A stretch of DNA of 41,182 nucleotides. It comes from Parasutterella muris. Lineage in GTDB: Bacteria > Pseudomonadota > Gammaproteobacteria > Burkholderiales > Burkholderiaceae_F. Below, piece by piece: positions 8,234 to 16,266 of the stretch (its first letter is position 1; each line of letters opens with the position of its first letter). The notes under the pieces are model-generated. The model worked only from the letters and a program-made list of their open reading frames with translations, made no database searches and had not been told where the DNA came from. The translations under genes and the position numbers were made by a program. The stretch lies in NCBI RefSeq assembly GCF_009767915.1, contig NZ_WSRP01000028.1, positions 1-41,182 of the forward strand. The letters are read 5' to 3'.

Positions 8234-9490
8234 ATGGAAACTCTTGCTCAGGACCTCAAAGCCGCCGTTCAGACACTTACTGAAGACACCCGCTTTTGTC
8301 ATGCGCTTGCCTACGTCAAAGACCGCCTCCCCGAGACAATTCGCGACCAAAAGGAACTCACGCTGATTGAAGCTCCGACCGGGCATGAAGAAAAGAAAGC
8401 GCGCCGCTACATGCAGATGCTCGAGGAGGCCGGCTTAACCGATGTCGTCATGGATGAGCATTTCAATGTGTTCGGCAAAGTCACGGGAAGCGCCAACTCC
8501 GGAAAGTCTGTCTTGCTTGAAGGACACCTTGACACGGTTTTCTCCTTTGGCGATGTCAAGGAAATCCGGGAAGACGAAGAAGGACGTCTGCACTGCCCCG
8601 GCATCTGCGATGACACACGTGCGCTTGCCGCAAACCTTGCCGTGCTGCGCGCGCTGAAAGACGCCGGTCTGAAGCCCGTGCATGATATTTACTTTGCCGG
8701 CACCGTGCGCGAAGAAGGACTTGGCGGTATGCAGGGCATGGCCTGGGTACTCGATGAACTTAAAGAGAAAACCGAGCTTTTAGCCACGCTTTCCATTGAC
8801 GGACCGAGCGGAGAAACTTTTTATGCAAACGCGACCGGAATCGTCGACTGGGAAGTCACATTCGAAGGGCCCGGAGGGCACGCTTGGACCGCCTGCGAGA
8901 GACCGAGCGCGATTCACGCCGCCGCTCTCGCGATCGCCGAGATGACCAAAATCAAAGTTCCGACGGATCCGAAAACCACCTTCACAGTCAGCCTGATTGA
9001 AGGCGGTCAGGCAATCCACGGGATTGCTCAGAAAGCGACCTTTAAAATCAACGCCCGCTCGAACAGTCAGGAAGAATTGAACCGACTCGATGATGAATTC
9101 ATTCGTGCTTTTGAAGCGGGAGCTGAAGCGGAAAACCCAAAAGACAGCTGCAGCGGCCGCATCAGCGTCACTTACCGCAAAATCCTGGACGTGCCTGCGG
9201 GATCTCAGCCGGATAACGCGCGAATTATTCAGCTTACAAAACTGGCCACACTCGCGGTCGGCAGAGAGCCGAACTTCCTTCCGGGCGGCTGTACCAATAC
9301 CAATATGGCCATCGCGAGAAACATTCCGGCTGTGACTTTGGGCCGCGGCGGCGAAGAATACGGCACCCATACGCTCAATGAATGGTTTAATCCCAAAGAT
9401 GTCTTCTGCTGTGAGCAGAAGTCGCTTATCCTTCTTGGTGTCATCGCCGGGATTGAAGGTACGCTTAAACCGCTCGGCGAAACACTCTAG
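8234..9490 (+). CDS. M20-family metallopeptidase / amidohydrolase
   Basis: 418 aa, typical of the M20 family (peptidase T, ArgE, DapE and relatives). Metal-site motifs are in order: GHLDT (His98, Asp100), CDDTR (Asp126), VREEG (Glu160 base, Glu161 ligand) and the C-terminal YGTHTLNEWF His. The central lid (about 205-315, from the GPGGHAW motif on) is the dimerisation domain; its His is conserved. It probably hydrolyses a peptide or acyl-amino acid with a di-zinc centre in the cytoplasm; the substrate cannot be read. The ATG follows AAGGA at 8222-8226. It lies 16 bases before the NfeD gene and may share its transcript. Confidence 0.88.
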   Translation: METLAQDLKAAVQTLTEDTRFCHALAYVKDRLPETIRDQKELTLIEAPTGHEEKKARRYMQMLEEAGLTDVVMDEHFNVFGKVTGSANSGKSVLLEGHLDTVFSFGDVKEIREDEEGRLHCPGICDDTRALAANLAVLRALKDAGLKPVHDIYFAGTVREEGLGGMQGMAWVLDELKEKTELLATLSIDGPSGETFYANATGIVDWEVTFEGPGGHAWTACERPSAIHAAALAIAEMTKIKVPTDPKTTFTVSLIEGGQAIHGIAQKATFKINARSNSQEELNRLDDEFIRAFEAGAEAENPKDSCSGRISVTYRKILDVPAGSQPDNARIIQLTKLATLAVGREPNFLPGGCTNTNMAIARNIPAVTLGRGGEEYGTHTLNEWFNPKDVFCCEQKSLILLGVIAGIEGTLKPLGETL

Positions 9491-9506
9491 TTTTTAAGGA
9501 GAAAAC

Positions 9507-9944
9507 GTGTTTGATTTATATTTTCTCTGGCTCATTGTCGCTGTCGTGCTCGCAGGCGCCGACATGTTGCTCGGCACCTTCTATCTGCTGATACTCGGGC
9601 TGTCTGCCATCGCTGCCTTTGTGATTGCAGTTGTCGGCCTGAGCTTTACGGCTCAGCTGCTCGGCTTCGCCCTTTTCGGCATTATCGGCTGCGTGCTGCT
9701 TTCTCTTAAAAAGAAAAATGACACAGGCCGTAAAACCCTGGACGCCGCTCAGATTCAGAATCTGAATGACGGCCAAATTGTCACCGTCGAGCACTGGAAA
9801 GAAGACGGCACGGCCGACGTTTTTTTCCGAGGCACGCATTGGCAGGCGGCTGCAGAAAAAGGTCAGACTTTAAAGCCAGGTCTCTGGTCGATCACGGGTA
9901 TGAACGCAAACACTTTAATTATTAAATTTCACAAGGAGAAGTAA
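9507..9944 (+). CDS. NfeD-family membrane protein
   Basis: 145 aa from a GTG after AAGGAG. Three hydrophobic spans fill residues 3-67, followed by a short basic stretch and a C-terminal OB-fold-like beta domain (about 85-142, with NDGQIVTVEHW and ITGMNANTLIIK). It is the short form lacking the ClpP-like protease domain. The family works with SPFH/stomatin proteins in membrane microdomains and membrane protein quality control. The next gene is such a partner and starts at an overlapping TAATG. Confidence 0.88.
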   Translation: MFDLYFLWLIVAVVLAGADMLLGTFYLLILGLSAIAAFVIAVVGLSFTAQLLGFALFGIIGCVLLSLKKKNDTGRKTLDAAQIQNLNDGQIVTVEHWKEDGTADVFFRGTHWQAAAEKGQTLKPGLWSITGMNANTLIIKFHKEK

Positions 9945-10888
9945 TGCAGGAAATCGCATTAGGAGGCTTTAGCTTTTTTATTCTTTTACTTGCCGTCTTC
10001 GCGGTTATCTTTATCCGCGACGCCGTCAAGGTCGTTCCGCAGCAGGAAGCCTGGGTGGTCGAGCGCTTCGGTAAATTCCACAGCGTGCTCGAGCCGGGCC
10101 TTAACTTTATCGTCCCGCTGATCGATAAAGTCGCCTATAAGCAGACACTGAAGGAAATTCCGATGGACACTTCAAGTCAGATCTGCATCACAAAAGACAA
10201 CACTCAGCTGCAGGTAGACGGTGTTCTGTATTTCCAGGTCACCAATCCCGAGCTTGCGAGCTACGGAACATCCGACTTTGTCATGGCCATTACTCAGCTT
10301 GCTCAGACATCGCTCAGAAGCGTGATCGGCACCATGTCGCTCGATAAAACGTTTGAAGAACGTGAGGAAATCAATGCCCGTGTTGTTCAGGCCGTTGACG
10401 AAGCGGCCCAGACATGGGGCGTAAAAGTTCTTCGCTACGAGATCAAGGATCTGACGCCGCCGAAAGAAATTCTCCGCGCGATGCAGCTTCAGATTACGGC
10501 TGAACGGGAAAAACGCGCTGTGATCGCGACATCCGAAGGTCAGAGACAGAAAGAAATCAACGTTGCCGAAGGCGAACGCGCTTCCATGATTGCTCAGTCT
10601 GAAGGTGAAATGCAGGCGGCGATTAATCGGGCCGAAGGCGAAGCCAGAGCGATCGAAGCCGTCGCAAAAGCTCAGGCTGAAGCGATCCGATTGGTCGCAG
10701 AGGCAATCGCTCAGAACAAGGGCCTTGAGGCTGTCAACCTGCAGGTTGCAGAAAAATACGTGGAAGCGTTTGGCAATATCGCTCAGAAGAGCAGCACACT
10801 GCTGCTTCCTGCCAACCTCGCCGATATCAGTTCCATGGTGGCGAGCGCGATGGCAATCGTAAAGAACACGGAAAAACCGAAAGCCTAA
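9944..10888 (+). CDS. SPFH/band 7 (stomatin-like, QmcA-type) protein
   Basis: 314 aa. One N-terminal membrane span (about 5-25) precedes the SPFH domain (PQQEAWVVERFGKF at about 32-45, LNFIVPLIDKV, YEIKDLTPPKEI). A long helical coiled coil rich in A, E, Q follows (about 185-275; EGERASMIAQSEGE), ending in a short hydrophobic tail. These proteins oligomerise at the inner membrane and are thought to modulate membrane proteases and rafts. It overlaps the NfeD stop by one base, so the two are probably coupled. A strong terminator follows. Confidence 0.93.
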   Translation: MQEIALGGFSFFILLLAVFAVIFIRDAVKVVPQQEAWVVERFGKFHSVLEPGLNFIVPLIDKVAYKQTLKEIPMDTSSQICITKDNTQLQVDGVLYFQVTNPELASYGTSDFVMAITQLAQTSLRSVIGTMSLDKTFEEREEINARVVQAVDEAAQTWGVKVLRYEIKDLTPPKEILRAMQLQITAEREKRAVIATSEGQRQKEINVAEGERASMIAQSEGEMQAAINRAEGEARAIEAVAKAQAEAIRLVAEAIAQNKGLEAVNLQVAEKYVEAFGNIAQKSSTLLLPANLADISSMVASAMAIVKNTEKPKA

Positions 10889-10903
10889 CCACCGCAGATA
10901 TAG

Positions 10904-10931
10904 AAAAAGCCCCGAAAATCGGGGCTTTTTT
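10904..10931 (+). terminator. Rho-independent terminator after the SPFH gene
   Basis: Stem AAAAAGCCCCGA / TCGGGGCTTTTTT with an AAA loop, ending in T6. The A-run on the other side makes it bidirectional, so it can also stop the tRNA-Val transcript coming from the right. Confidence 0.9.
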
Positions 10932-10938
10932 AGAATTC

Positions 10939-11015
10939 TGGTAGGCACGATTGGACTCGAACCAACGACCCCCACCATGTCAAGGTGATGCTCTAACCAG
11001 CTGAGCTACGTGCCT
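10939..11015 (-). tRNA. tRNA-Val (anticodon GAC), copy 2
   Basis: Full cloverleaf with acceptor AGGCACG/CGTGCCT, discriminator A and encoded CCA. The anticodon loop TTGACAT gives GAC. The sequence is identical to the copy 33 bases upstream. Confidence 0.97.
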
Positions 11016-11048
11016 GTCGCGTTACCGCGTAATCGAATTGTGTTTCCT

Positions 11049-11125
11049 TGGTAGGCACGATTGGACTCGAACCAACGACCCCCACCATGTCAAGGTGATG
11101 CTCTAACCAGCTGAGCTACGTGCCT
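11049..11125 (-). tRNA. tRNA-Val (anticodon GAC), copy 1
   Basis: Identical to the downstream copy: same acceptor stem, GAC anticodon and encoded CCA. It is promoter proximal; both copies are probably cut from one transcript. Confidence 0.97.
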
Positions 11126-11137
11126 AAGGAAGACGTG

Positions 11138-11166
11138 ACTATACAAGTATTTTTTTACTTTGACAA
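11138..11166 (-). promoter_or_regulatory. Sigma-70 promoter for the tRNA-Val pair
   Basis: Minus-strand -35 TTGTCA (11166-11161) and -10 TATAGT (11143-11138) with a 17-base spacer; transcription would start about six bases before the first tRNA. A near-perfect inverted repeat (TTTTACTTTGAC / GTCAAAAGTAAAA, 11153-11179) spans the -35. Confidence 0.7.
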
Positions 11167-11192
11167 GTCAAAAGTAAAACTGAAGCAATTTT

Positions 11193-13295
11193 TTACTTTC
11201 TTCTTGCGCTGTAAACCCCGCGAACCTCCCGAATCGCGCTCAGTGTACGGGCCAGATCGTCTTTTCCGCGAATCTCAATCGTAAATGTGGTGTGCACATC
11301 ACCTTTGACTTTTGCGGACTGCATCGCAACGATACTTTCCTTTTCTCTCGAGAACACTTCCGTAATGTCCTTGAGAAGACCGACACGGTCCTGACTGATC
11401 ACCAAAATCTCAACCGGGAACACCGCTGTCTGATCATGCGTCCAGGAGACCTCAATCAAACGGTCGCGTCCGGATTCATCCAGCGAGCGGATATTCGGGC
11501 AGTCGGCCCGATGAACCGTCACGCCTCTGCCGCGTGTGACAAAGCCCACGATCTCGTCCGGGGGAACCGGATGACAGCAGCGGGCAAGCTGCGTGAGCAG
11601 GGAGTCCACGCCAACCACCAGCACCTTGCCTTTTTCACTGTGCCCGGGCTTCTTAACCGTCGTGAGAACATCCTCATGCTCGGGCGTCTCAGCTCTGGGC
11701 ATGAGAACATTTTCAATCGCTCTCTGTCCGAGCTCATCCTTCCCGGCGGCAAGACAAAGATCATCAACCGAGGTAAAACCCAGACGTTTGGCTAAATCTT
11801 CCAGCTTGACAGCGGTTTTACCGATTCTTGCGAGATCCTTGTCAATTTTTTCGCGTCCGCTCGCCAAGGCCTGCTGCATTTCCTGCGCATTGAACCACTG
11901 ACGAACTTTAGTTCTTGAACGCGGAGAAGCGGTAAAACCAAGGTCCGGATTCAGCCAGTCGCGGCTGGGCGCCCCGGTTTTGGCGGTAATAATCTCTACG
12001 GTTTGTCCGCTCTGCAGCGGCGTGTTCAGGGGCACCATCACGCCGTCGACTTTCGCACCGCGGCAGCGGTGACCGAGTTCCGTGTGCAGATGGTAGGCAA
12101 AGTCGATCGGTGTGCTGCCCGCAACCAAATCCAGAACCTTGCCCTGAGGCGTCAGAACATAGATATTCTGATCTTTGACGCTCTCTGGAGTCGGGGAGTG
12201 CTGAATGTCGCTCTTCCATGCGAGCATCTGTCGAAGCCACGCCACGCGGTCTTCTTCGTGCTCTCCGGCTTTACGCTTTGAGCCTTCCTTGTATCTCCAG
12301 TGCGCCGCTACGCCAAGTTCAGCAAATTCATGCATCGCCCGGGTTCTGATCTGAATCTCCAGAGGTTTGCCTCTGGAGCCGAGAATCACGGTGTGCAGCG
12401 ACTGATATCCGTTGGGTTTAGGCTTTGCGATGTAATCGTCAAACTCTTTGGAAAGAACTTCGCTCGTACCCTGAATAAGAGACAGCGTCTCATAGCACTT
12501 TTCCACGGTGTCCACGATGATTCGCACCGCACGGACGTCAAAGAGCTGCTCGAATTTCAGATTTTTCTTTACCATCTTCTTCCAGATGGAATAGATGTGC
12601 TTTGGGCGTCCCGAAACGGAAGCCTGGATGCCGTGGGAGGCGAGAAGATTTTGAATGCCTCGGACTGCATCCTGAATCGAAGCGACACGTTCTTCGCGCG
12701 TTTCCTCAAGCGCGTTCGCAATGGAATGGAAGACTTCCGGTTCGGTAAAGCGCAGAGATAAGTCCTCAAGCTCCCACTTCATCTGCCAAATACCAAGACG
12801 GTTGGCAAGCGGTGCGTAAAGCGCAAGCGTCTCCGCCCCGTATTCTTTCGCTCCGGGCGCCTTAGAAGCGGCAAAGTAGCGAAGCGTCTGAAGACGAGAA
12901 GCCAAACGAAGCAGTACGACACGCAGGTCTTGGCAGAGAGCCAGCAGAAGACGTCTGACCGCATCGGGCTGCTCGCTGATTTTGGCGTCGCCCTCTCTTT
13001 TTCTCGCCTTCTCACTCACGTCAATCACGACTTTGAGATTCTCAACGAGCTCGCAGACTTGTTTGCCAAAGTGGCCGGTCAGCCATTCCTTCGGGTTCTT
13101 GAGCTGATTCCAAACACAGAAAAGATAGGCGGCCGCGAGCAAATCATCGTCGTCGCGAATTCCTCTGAGAATATCAACAACGACTTCGGCATGCGCTAAC
13201 ACAGGCTCACCCGTGTACAGAACCTGACCCTCATATAGAGGCTCGATAATACGTCGAACGTCGGCCAGGTTAATTACTTTCTTATCCTCGTCCAT
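11193..13295 (-). CDS. relA: RelA-type (p)ppGpp synthetase
   Basis: 700 aa from the ATG at 13295; an in-frame TTG at 13307 is possible. Order: a pseudo-hydrolase domain (about 20-190) in which the usual HDxxED is AYLFCVWN, so hydrolysis is lost; the synthetase domain (about 230-370) with RPKHIYSIWKKM, FDVRAVRI, an EFDD acidic motif as in RelA rather than SpoT, and YIAKPKPNGYQSLH; a TGS domain (about 395-455, DFAYHLHTELG); the ZFD/CC region with RCCHPVPPDEI; and a C-terminal ACT domain. It makes (p)ppGpp on ribosomes that hold uncharged tRNA. SpoT would be elsewhere. Confidence 0.95.
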   Translation of the reverse strand: MDEDKKVINLADVRRIIEPLYEGQVLYTGEPVLAHAEVVVDILRGIRDDDDLLAAAYLFCVWNQLKNPKEWLTGHFGKQVCELVENLKVVIDVSEKARKREGDAKISEQPDAVRRLLLALCQDLRVVLLRLASRLQTLRYFAASKAPGAKEYGAETLALYAPLANRLGIWQMKWELEDLSLRFTEPEVFHSIANALEETREERVASIQDAVRGIQNLLASHGIQASVSGRPKHIYSIWKKMVKKNLKFEQLFDVRAVRIIVDTVEKCYETLSLIQGTSEVLSKEFDDYIAKPKPNGYQSLHTVILGSRGKPLEIQIRTRAMHEFAELGVAAHWRYKEGSKRKAGEHEEDRVAWLRQMLAWKSDIQHSPTPESVKDQNIYVLTPQGKVLDLVAGSTPIDFAYHLHTELGHRCRGAKVDGVMVPLNTPLQSGQTVEIITAKTGAPSRDWLNPDLGFTASPRSRTKVRQWFNAQEMQQALASGREKIDKDLARIGKTAVKLEDLAKRLGFTSVDDLCLAAGKDELGQRAIENVLMPRAETPEHEDVLTTVKKPGHSEKGKVLVVGVDSLLTQLARCCHPVPPDEIVGFVTRGRGVTVHRADCPNIRSLDESGRDRLIEVSWTHDQTAVFPVEILVISQDRVGLLKDITEVFSREKESIVAMQSAKVKGDVHTTFTIEIRGKDDLARTLSAIREVRGVYSARRK

Positions 13296-13307
13296 TCTTT
13301 CTTTCAA

Positions 13308-13600
13308 CGATGAAACTTTGACATTCTTCCCGTCACGAGTGACGGAAATTCCGGACCACGGCGACGGCCTCAGCCGCTGCGGCAGAAGGTTCGGACGGTT
13401 TCCTGCTGACAGCGCCTTTAGCGCGCCGATTAACGGATCTCTCCGTTCATTTCACAGGCTAACCGAGCCTGTCCGGCCATCAATACATTTACTGCCTCGA
13501 CCGCATCAGCGCTAAGCTGACGACAGCTGAGATTTTCCACTCTCTGCGGACGCAAACTCCGACATTCAGCAAGTATACAAGGCAATAAAAAAACAAACTA
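13308..13600 (-). promoter_or_regulatory. Hairpin-rich upstream region of relA
   Basis: This gap of nearly 300 bases has no convincing ORF. It holds four short perfect hairpins: CCGTCAC-GA-GTGACGG (13330-13345), AACGGA-tctc-TCCGTT (13432-13447), ACAGGCT-aaccg-AGCCTGT (13454-13472) and TCAGC-gctaa-GCTGA (13506-13520). A TATACT that could be a minus-strand -10 lies at 13577-13572 but has no good -35. It is probably a structured relA 5' leader. Confidence 0.35.
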
Positions 13601-13603
13601 AAA

Positions 13604-13647
13604 AAGGCCTAAAAACCTCCGTCCCAGGGGCGGTGTTTTTAGGGCCT
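13604..13647 (-). terminator. Second terminator after the ACT-PFL-RidA operon
   Basis: On the minus strand GGCCCTAAAAACACCGCCC pairs imperfectly with GGGACGGAGGTTTTTAGGCC around a CTG loop and is followed by T6. It stands behind another terminator, giving a tandem pair. Confidence 0.7.
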
Positions 13648-13654
13648 GTCCGAT

Positions 13655-13689
13655 GAAAAAAGGCAGTCCTGAAACAGAATCTGCCTTCA
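13655..13689 (-). terminator. First terminator after ridA
   Basis: On the minus strand AAGGCAG and CTGCCTT enclose a 14-base loop and are followed by TTTT, about 60 bases past the ridA stop. Confidence 0.6.
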
Positions 13690-13746
13690 AGATCGCAGGG
13701 GTATCATTTTACCCAATCCGTCAATAACGTCTCTTTTTTCTTTAGG

Positions 13747-14097
13747 TTAGTCTCGAACCACTGCTACCATTGAGATCTGCACTTTCCATGACGGATCAGG
13801 CAGAGCGGATTCGATCACCGAACGAGCCGGCGGATTCTCTGTGCTGACCCATTTCTCCCACGCAAGATTCATTTCATGGAAGTAGCCCATATTGGATAAA
13901 TAAACCGTACAGCGAAGAATATGTTCCTTGTCGGAGCCGCTGCGCGCAAGCAGATCGTCAATAATCTCGAGCACATTTTGCGTCTGTTCTTCGGCGCTTC
14001 TCACGCGCTTCAAATCGACTTGGCCCGAAATATAAACAACGCCGTTGCAAACGACCGCCTCACTGAATCGATTATTTTTATCAATGCGTGTAATCAT
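13747..14097 (-). CDS. RidA-family (YjgF/UK114) enamine/imine deaminase
   Basis: 116 aa from the ATG at 14097, six bases after AAGG; the preceding TTG lacks good spacing. Conserved elements are VYISGQV (about 22-28), RCTVYLSNM, and the active-site Arg92 in PPARSVIE followed by ALPDPSWKVQI. RidA proteins hydrolyse reactive enamine/imine intermediates from PLP enzymes; some subfamilies differ, and the true substrate is unknown. It starts nine bases past the PFL gene, so it belongs to the ACT-PFL operon. Confidence 0.85.
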   Translation of the reverse strand: MITRIDKNNRFSEAVVCNGVVYISGQVDLKRVRSAEEQTQNVLEIIDDLLARSGSDKEHILRCTVYLSNMGYFHEMNLAWEKWVSTENPPARSVIESALPDPSWKVQISMVAVVRD

Positions 14098-14106
14098 CAA
14101 ATACCT

Positions 14107-15480
14107 TTAGTTCTTAAAGCTGTGAATCGGTGCGGGGATGCGACCGCCGCGATTAATAAAGCCGGCGGCGCTCCCCTGCTGAACCGGCATAATATCAGCC
14201 CCTCCGAGGAGGCCTCCGAATTCCGCGCGCTCTCCGACCTTCTTGCCCGGAACCGGAATCAGGCGAACCGCTGTCGTCTTCGCATTAATCATGCCGATCG
14301 CGCATTCGTCGGCGATGATTCCGGAAATCACGTCCGCGGGAGTGTCGCCCGGAATCGCGATCATGTCCAGACCGACGGAGCAGACGCAGGTCATGGCTTC
14401 CAATTTTTCAAGTGTCAGGCGTCCTGAAGCGGCTGCGGAGGCGATCGCTGCATCCTCGCTCACCGGAATGAAAGCGCCCGAAAGACCGCCGACGGAAGAA
14501 GAAGCAAACACGCCGCCTTTTTTCACCGCATCGTTCAGCATGGCTAAAACAGCTGTTGAACCGGGCGCGCCGATAGAGGAAAGTCCGACGCTCTGGAAAA
14601 TTTCGCCCACGGAATCGCCAACTTCAGGAGTCGGCGCAAGAGAAAGGTCAGCCACACCGAAAGGCAGGTTCATACGCTGAGCGACTTCGGTTCCAATCAA
14701 TTCACCGACGCGCGTCACTTTGAAGGCCGTGTTCTTGATAATTTCCGCAATTTCAGTGATAGAGACTTTTTCGCCTCTTCTTCTGACGGCTCGGTCAATC
14801 GCCTTTTTCACCACGCCGGGGCCGGAGACGCCGACGCTGATCACTGCATCGGCTTCGCCGACGCCGAGATAGCCGCCCGCCATAAAGGGAACGTCTTCGG
14901 GGATATTGCAGAAGATCACCAGTTTGCAGCAGCCTAATCCGTCTCTGTCAGCGGTCATGTTGGCTACATCCAAAACTCGCTGACCCATCAGCTTGACCGC
15001 ATCCATGTTGATGCCGGTTCTGGTACGTCCGACGTTAATGGACGAGCAGACATGATTAGTGATATTGAGCGCTTCAGGAAGCGCGTCGATCAGATTCTTC
15101 TCTCCCGGAGTAATGCCTTTTTCCACCAAGGCACCGAAACCGCCGAGGAAATCAACACCCGCGTCTTCTGCGCATTCATCCAGCAGCTTGCAGACTTTAA
15201 CCATCTGATCTCTGCTGTAGCCGGCGCAGACAGTGCCGATCGGAGAAACCGTAATGCGTTTATTGACCACCGGAATGCCGTAGCGGTCACCGACTTCGTT
15301 GCAGATCGATACCAGGTTTTTCGCATGGCGGTTGATCTTGGAACGGACTCTGTAGGCAAATGTGTCGAAATTGTCGCTGGCGCAGTCAAAAAGATTAAGG
15401 CCGAGTGTGATGGTGCGAACATCCAGATGTTCGCTTCTCAGCATATCAATAGTGGAGGTTACTTCGCGTTCTGTAAGCAT
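14107..15480 (-). CDS. PFL-family protein (UPF0210)
   Basis: 457 aa from the ATG at 15480, the usual family start (MLTEREVTSTIDML). Visible are the Gly- and Ser-rich blocks typical of the family: FLGGFGALVEKG, SSINVGRTRTGINM, GVSGPGVVKKA, SSIGAPGSTAVLAM and SVGGLSGAFIPVSED. No catalytic mechanism has been assigned with confidence; it has a glycyl-radical-like fold by homology but no glycyl-radical motif that I can see. It commonly pairs with an ACT-domain partner (UPF0237), as here 25 bases upstream, pointing to an amino-acid-responsive function. Confidence 0.9.
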   Translation of the reverse strand: MLTEREVTSTIDMLRSEHLDVRTITLGLNLFDCASDNFDTFAYRVRSKINRHAKNLVSICNEVGDRYGIPVVNKRITVSPIGTVCAGYSRDQMVKVCKLLDECAEDAGVDFLGGFGALVEKGITPGEKNLIDALPEALNITNHVCSSINVGRTRTGINMDAVKLMGQRVLDVANMTADRDGLGCCKLVIFCNIPEDVPFMAGGYLGVGEADAVISVGVSGPGVVKKAIDRAVRRRGEKVSITEIAEIIKNTAFKVTRVGELIGTEVAQRMNLPFGVADLSLAPTPEVGDSVGEIFQSVGLSSIGAPGSTAVLAMLNDAVKKGGVFASSSVGGLSGAFIPVSEDAAIASAAASGRLTLEKLEAMTCVCSVGLDMIAIPGDTPADVISGIIADECAIGMINAKTTAVRLIPVPGKKVGERAEFGGLLGGADIMPVQQGSAAGFINRGGRIPAPIHSFKN

Positions 15481-15505
15481 TTCTAATATTCCATTCCGTA
15501 TTTGA

Positions 15506-16093
15506 TTACCCGACGATAATGCGGTGAATCGCCTCAAAAATTCTTCTGTGCTGCATGCTCATGGATAAATGACGATCATGAGCGATATCGGCAAGCGTGC
15601 GATGAAGCGCCTTGCGGTCCGCGTCAAAAGGAACCGTCACTTCAAAGACTAAAAGCACACGGGCCTTTTCAAGCGGTTTGCCATCTTCATCAGTCGGCTG
15701 CTCGATCGAGCGGAAGCTGTCAATGTTGATACGGCCCTCGTAAAAGACATGCGTGAACGCGGTCAGAATATCTTTTGAGCCTTCCTGCGGTCCGTCAACC
15801 GTGATCACAAAAGGTTCGCCCTCCGTGAGCGTCTCTTCTCCCCTGACAATATCCCGAGTCGTAACGGACATGTCAAAGCCCTTTTCGCAAAGTTCTTTCT
15901 TAACCGACTGCTGAATGTCTTCATTAGACAAATCCTCGGGCTTTTCAACAATCATCAGAGAAGAAAACTGATTGCAGAGAGTTGTCTGATTCATGTTGAT
16001 AAAGTTGCAGCCGAGTTTGCTGAGCGCGCTGGCGGTCGTGTACACCACGCCGAAACTGTCAGGGCCGGTTACAGCCAGTAAAATTTGTTTCAC
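15506..16093 (-). CDS. Double ACT-domain protein (UPF0237/GcvR-like)
   Basis: 195 aa from a GTG at 16093. The first ACT domain (about 3-80) starts QILLAVTGPDSFGVVYTTASALSKLG; split, QILLAVTGPDSFG then VVYTTASALSKLG. The second (about 95-180) starts PFVITVDGPQEGS. There is no DNA-binding domain, so it is likely a ligand-binding partner, in the style of GcvR. It is the first gene of the ACT-PFL-RidA group. Its amino-acid ligand cannot be read. Confidence 0.85.
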   Translation of the reverse strand: MKQILLAVTGPDSFGVVYTTASALSKLGCNFINMNQTTLCNQFSSLMIVEKPEDLSNEDIQQSVKKELCEKGFDMSVTTRDIVRGEETLTEGEPFVITVDGPQEGSKDILTAFTHVFYEGRINIDSFRSIEQPTDEDGKPLEKARVLLVFEVTVPFDADRKALHRTLADIAHDRHLSMSMQHRRIFEAIHRIIVG

Positions 16094-16214
16094 TTCCTAG
16101 TCCTTTTTATTGATAAATATCGGCTCCGAAAGCCGTATTGATTCGGAAAAACATAGATAAATTCAACAGCTTCTCATAATCTTAATCAACCGCCCTCTGC
16201 TATTTGCCGATAAC

Positions 16215-16247
16215 GGGCACAATTTTTCCGGTTAAGGAAAAATGCCC
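16215..16247. repeat. Inverted repeat in the tatD / ACT-gene gap
   Basis: GGGCA and TTTTTCC on the left pair with GGAAAAA and TGCCC on the right, with a small bulge. It lies 20 bases past tatD on the minus strand but lacks a T-run. It could be a weak terminator or an operator. Nothing else is seen in the 16094-16266 gap. Confidence 0.4.
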
Positions 16248-16266
16248 AGCCAACCCCTAATTTCCG

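Noticed and set aside
10172-10978. Minus-strand open frame ending up in tRNA-Val and opposite the SPFH gene
   Set aside because: Its start lies in the tRNA-Val gene (GVVGSSPIVPTR) and the rest is antisense to the SPFH gene.
13318-13515. 65-codon plus-strand ORF upstream of relA
   Set aside because: No ribosome site, and made of hairpin-forming sequence.
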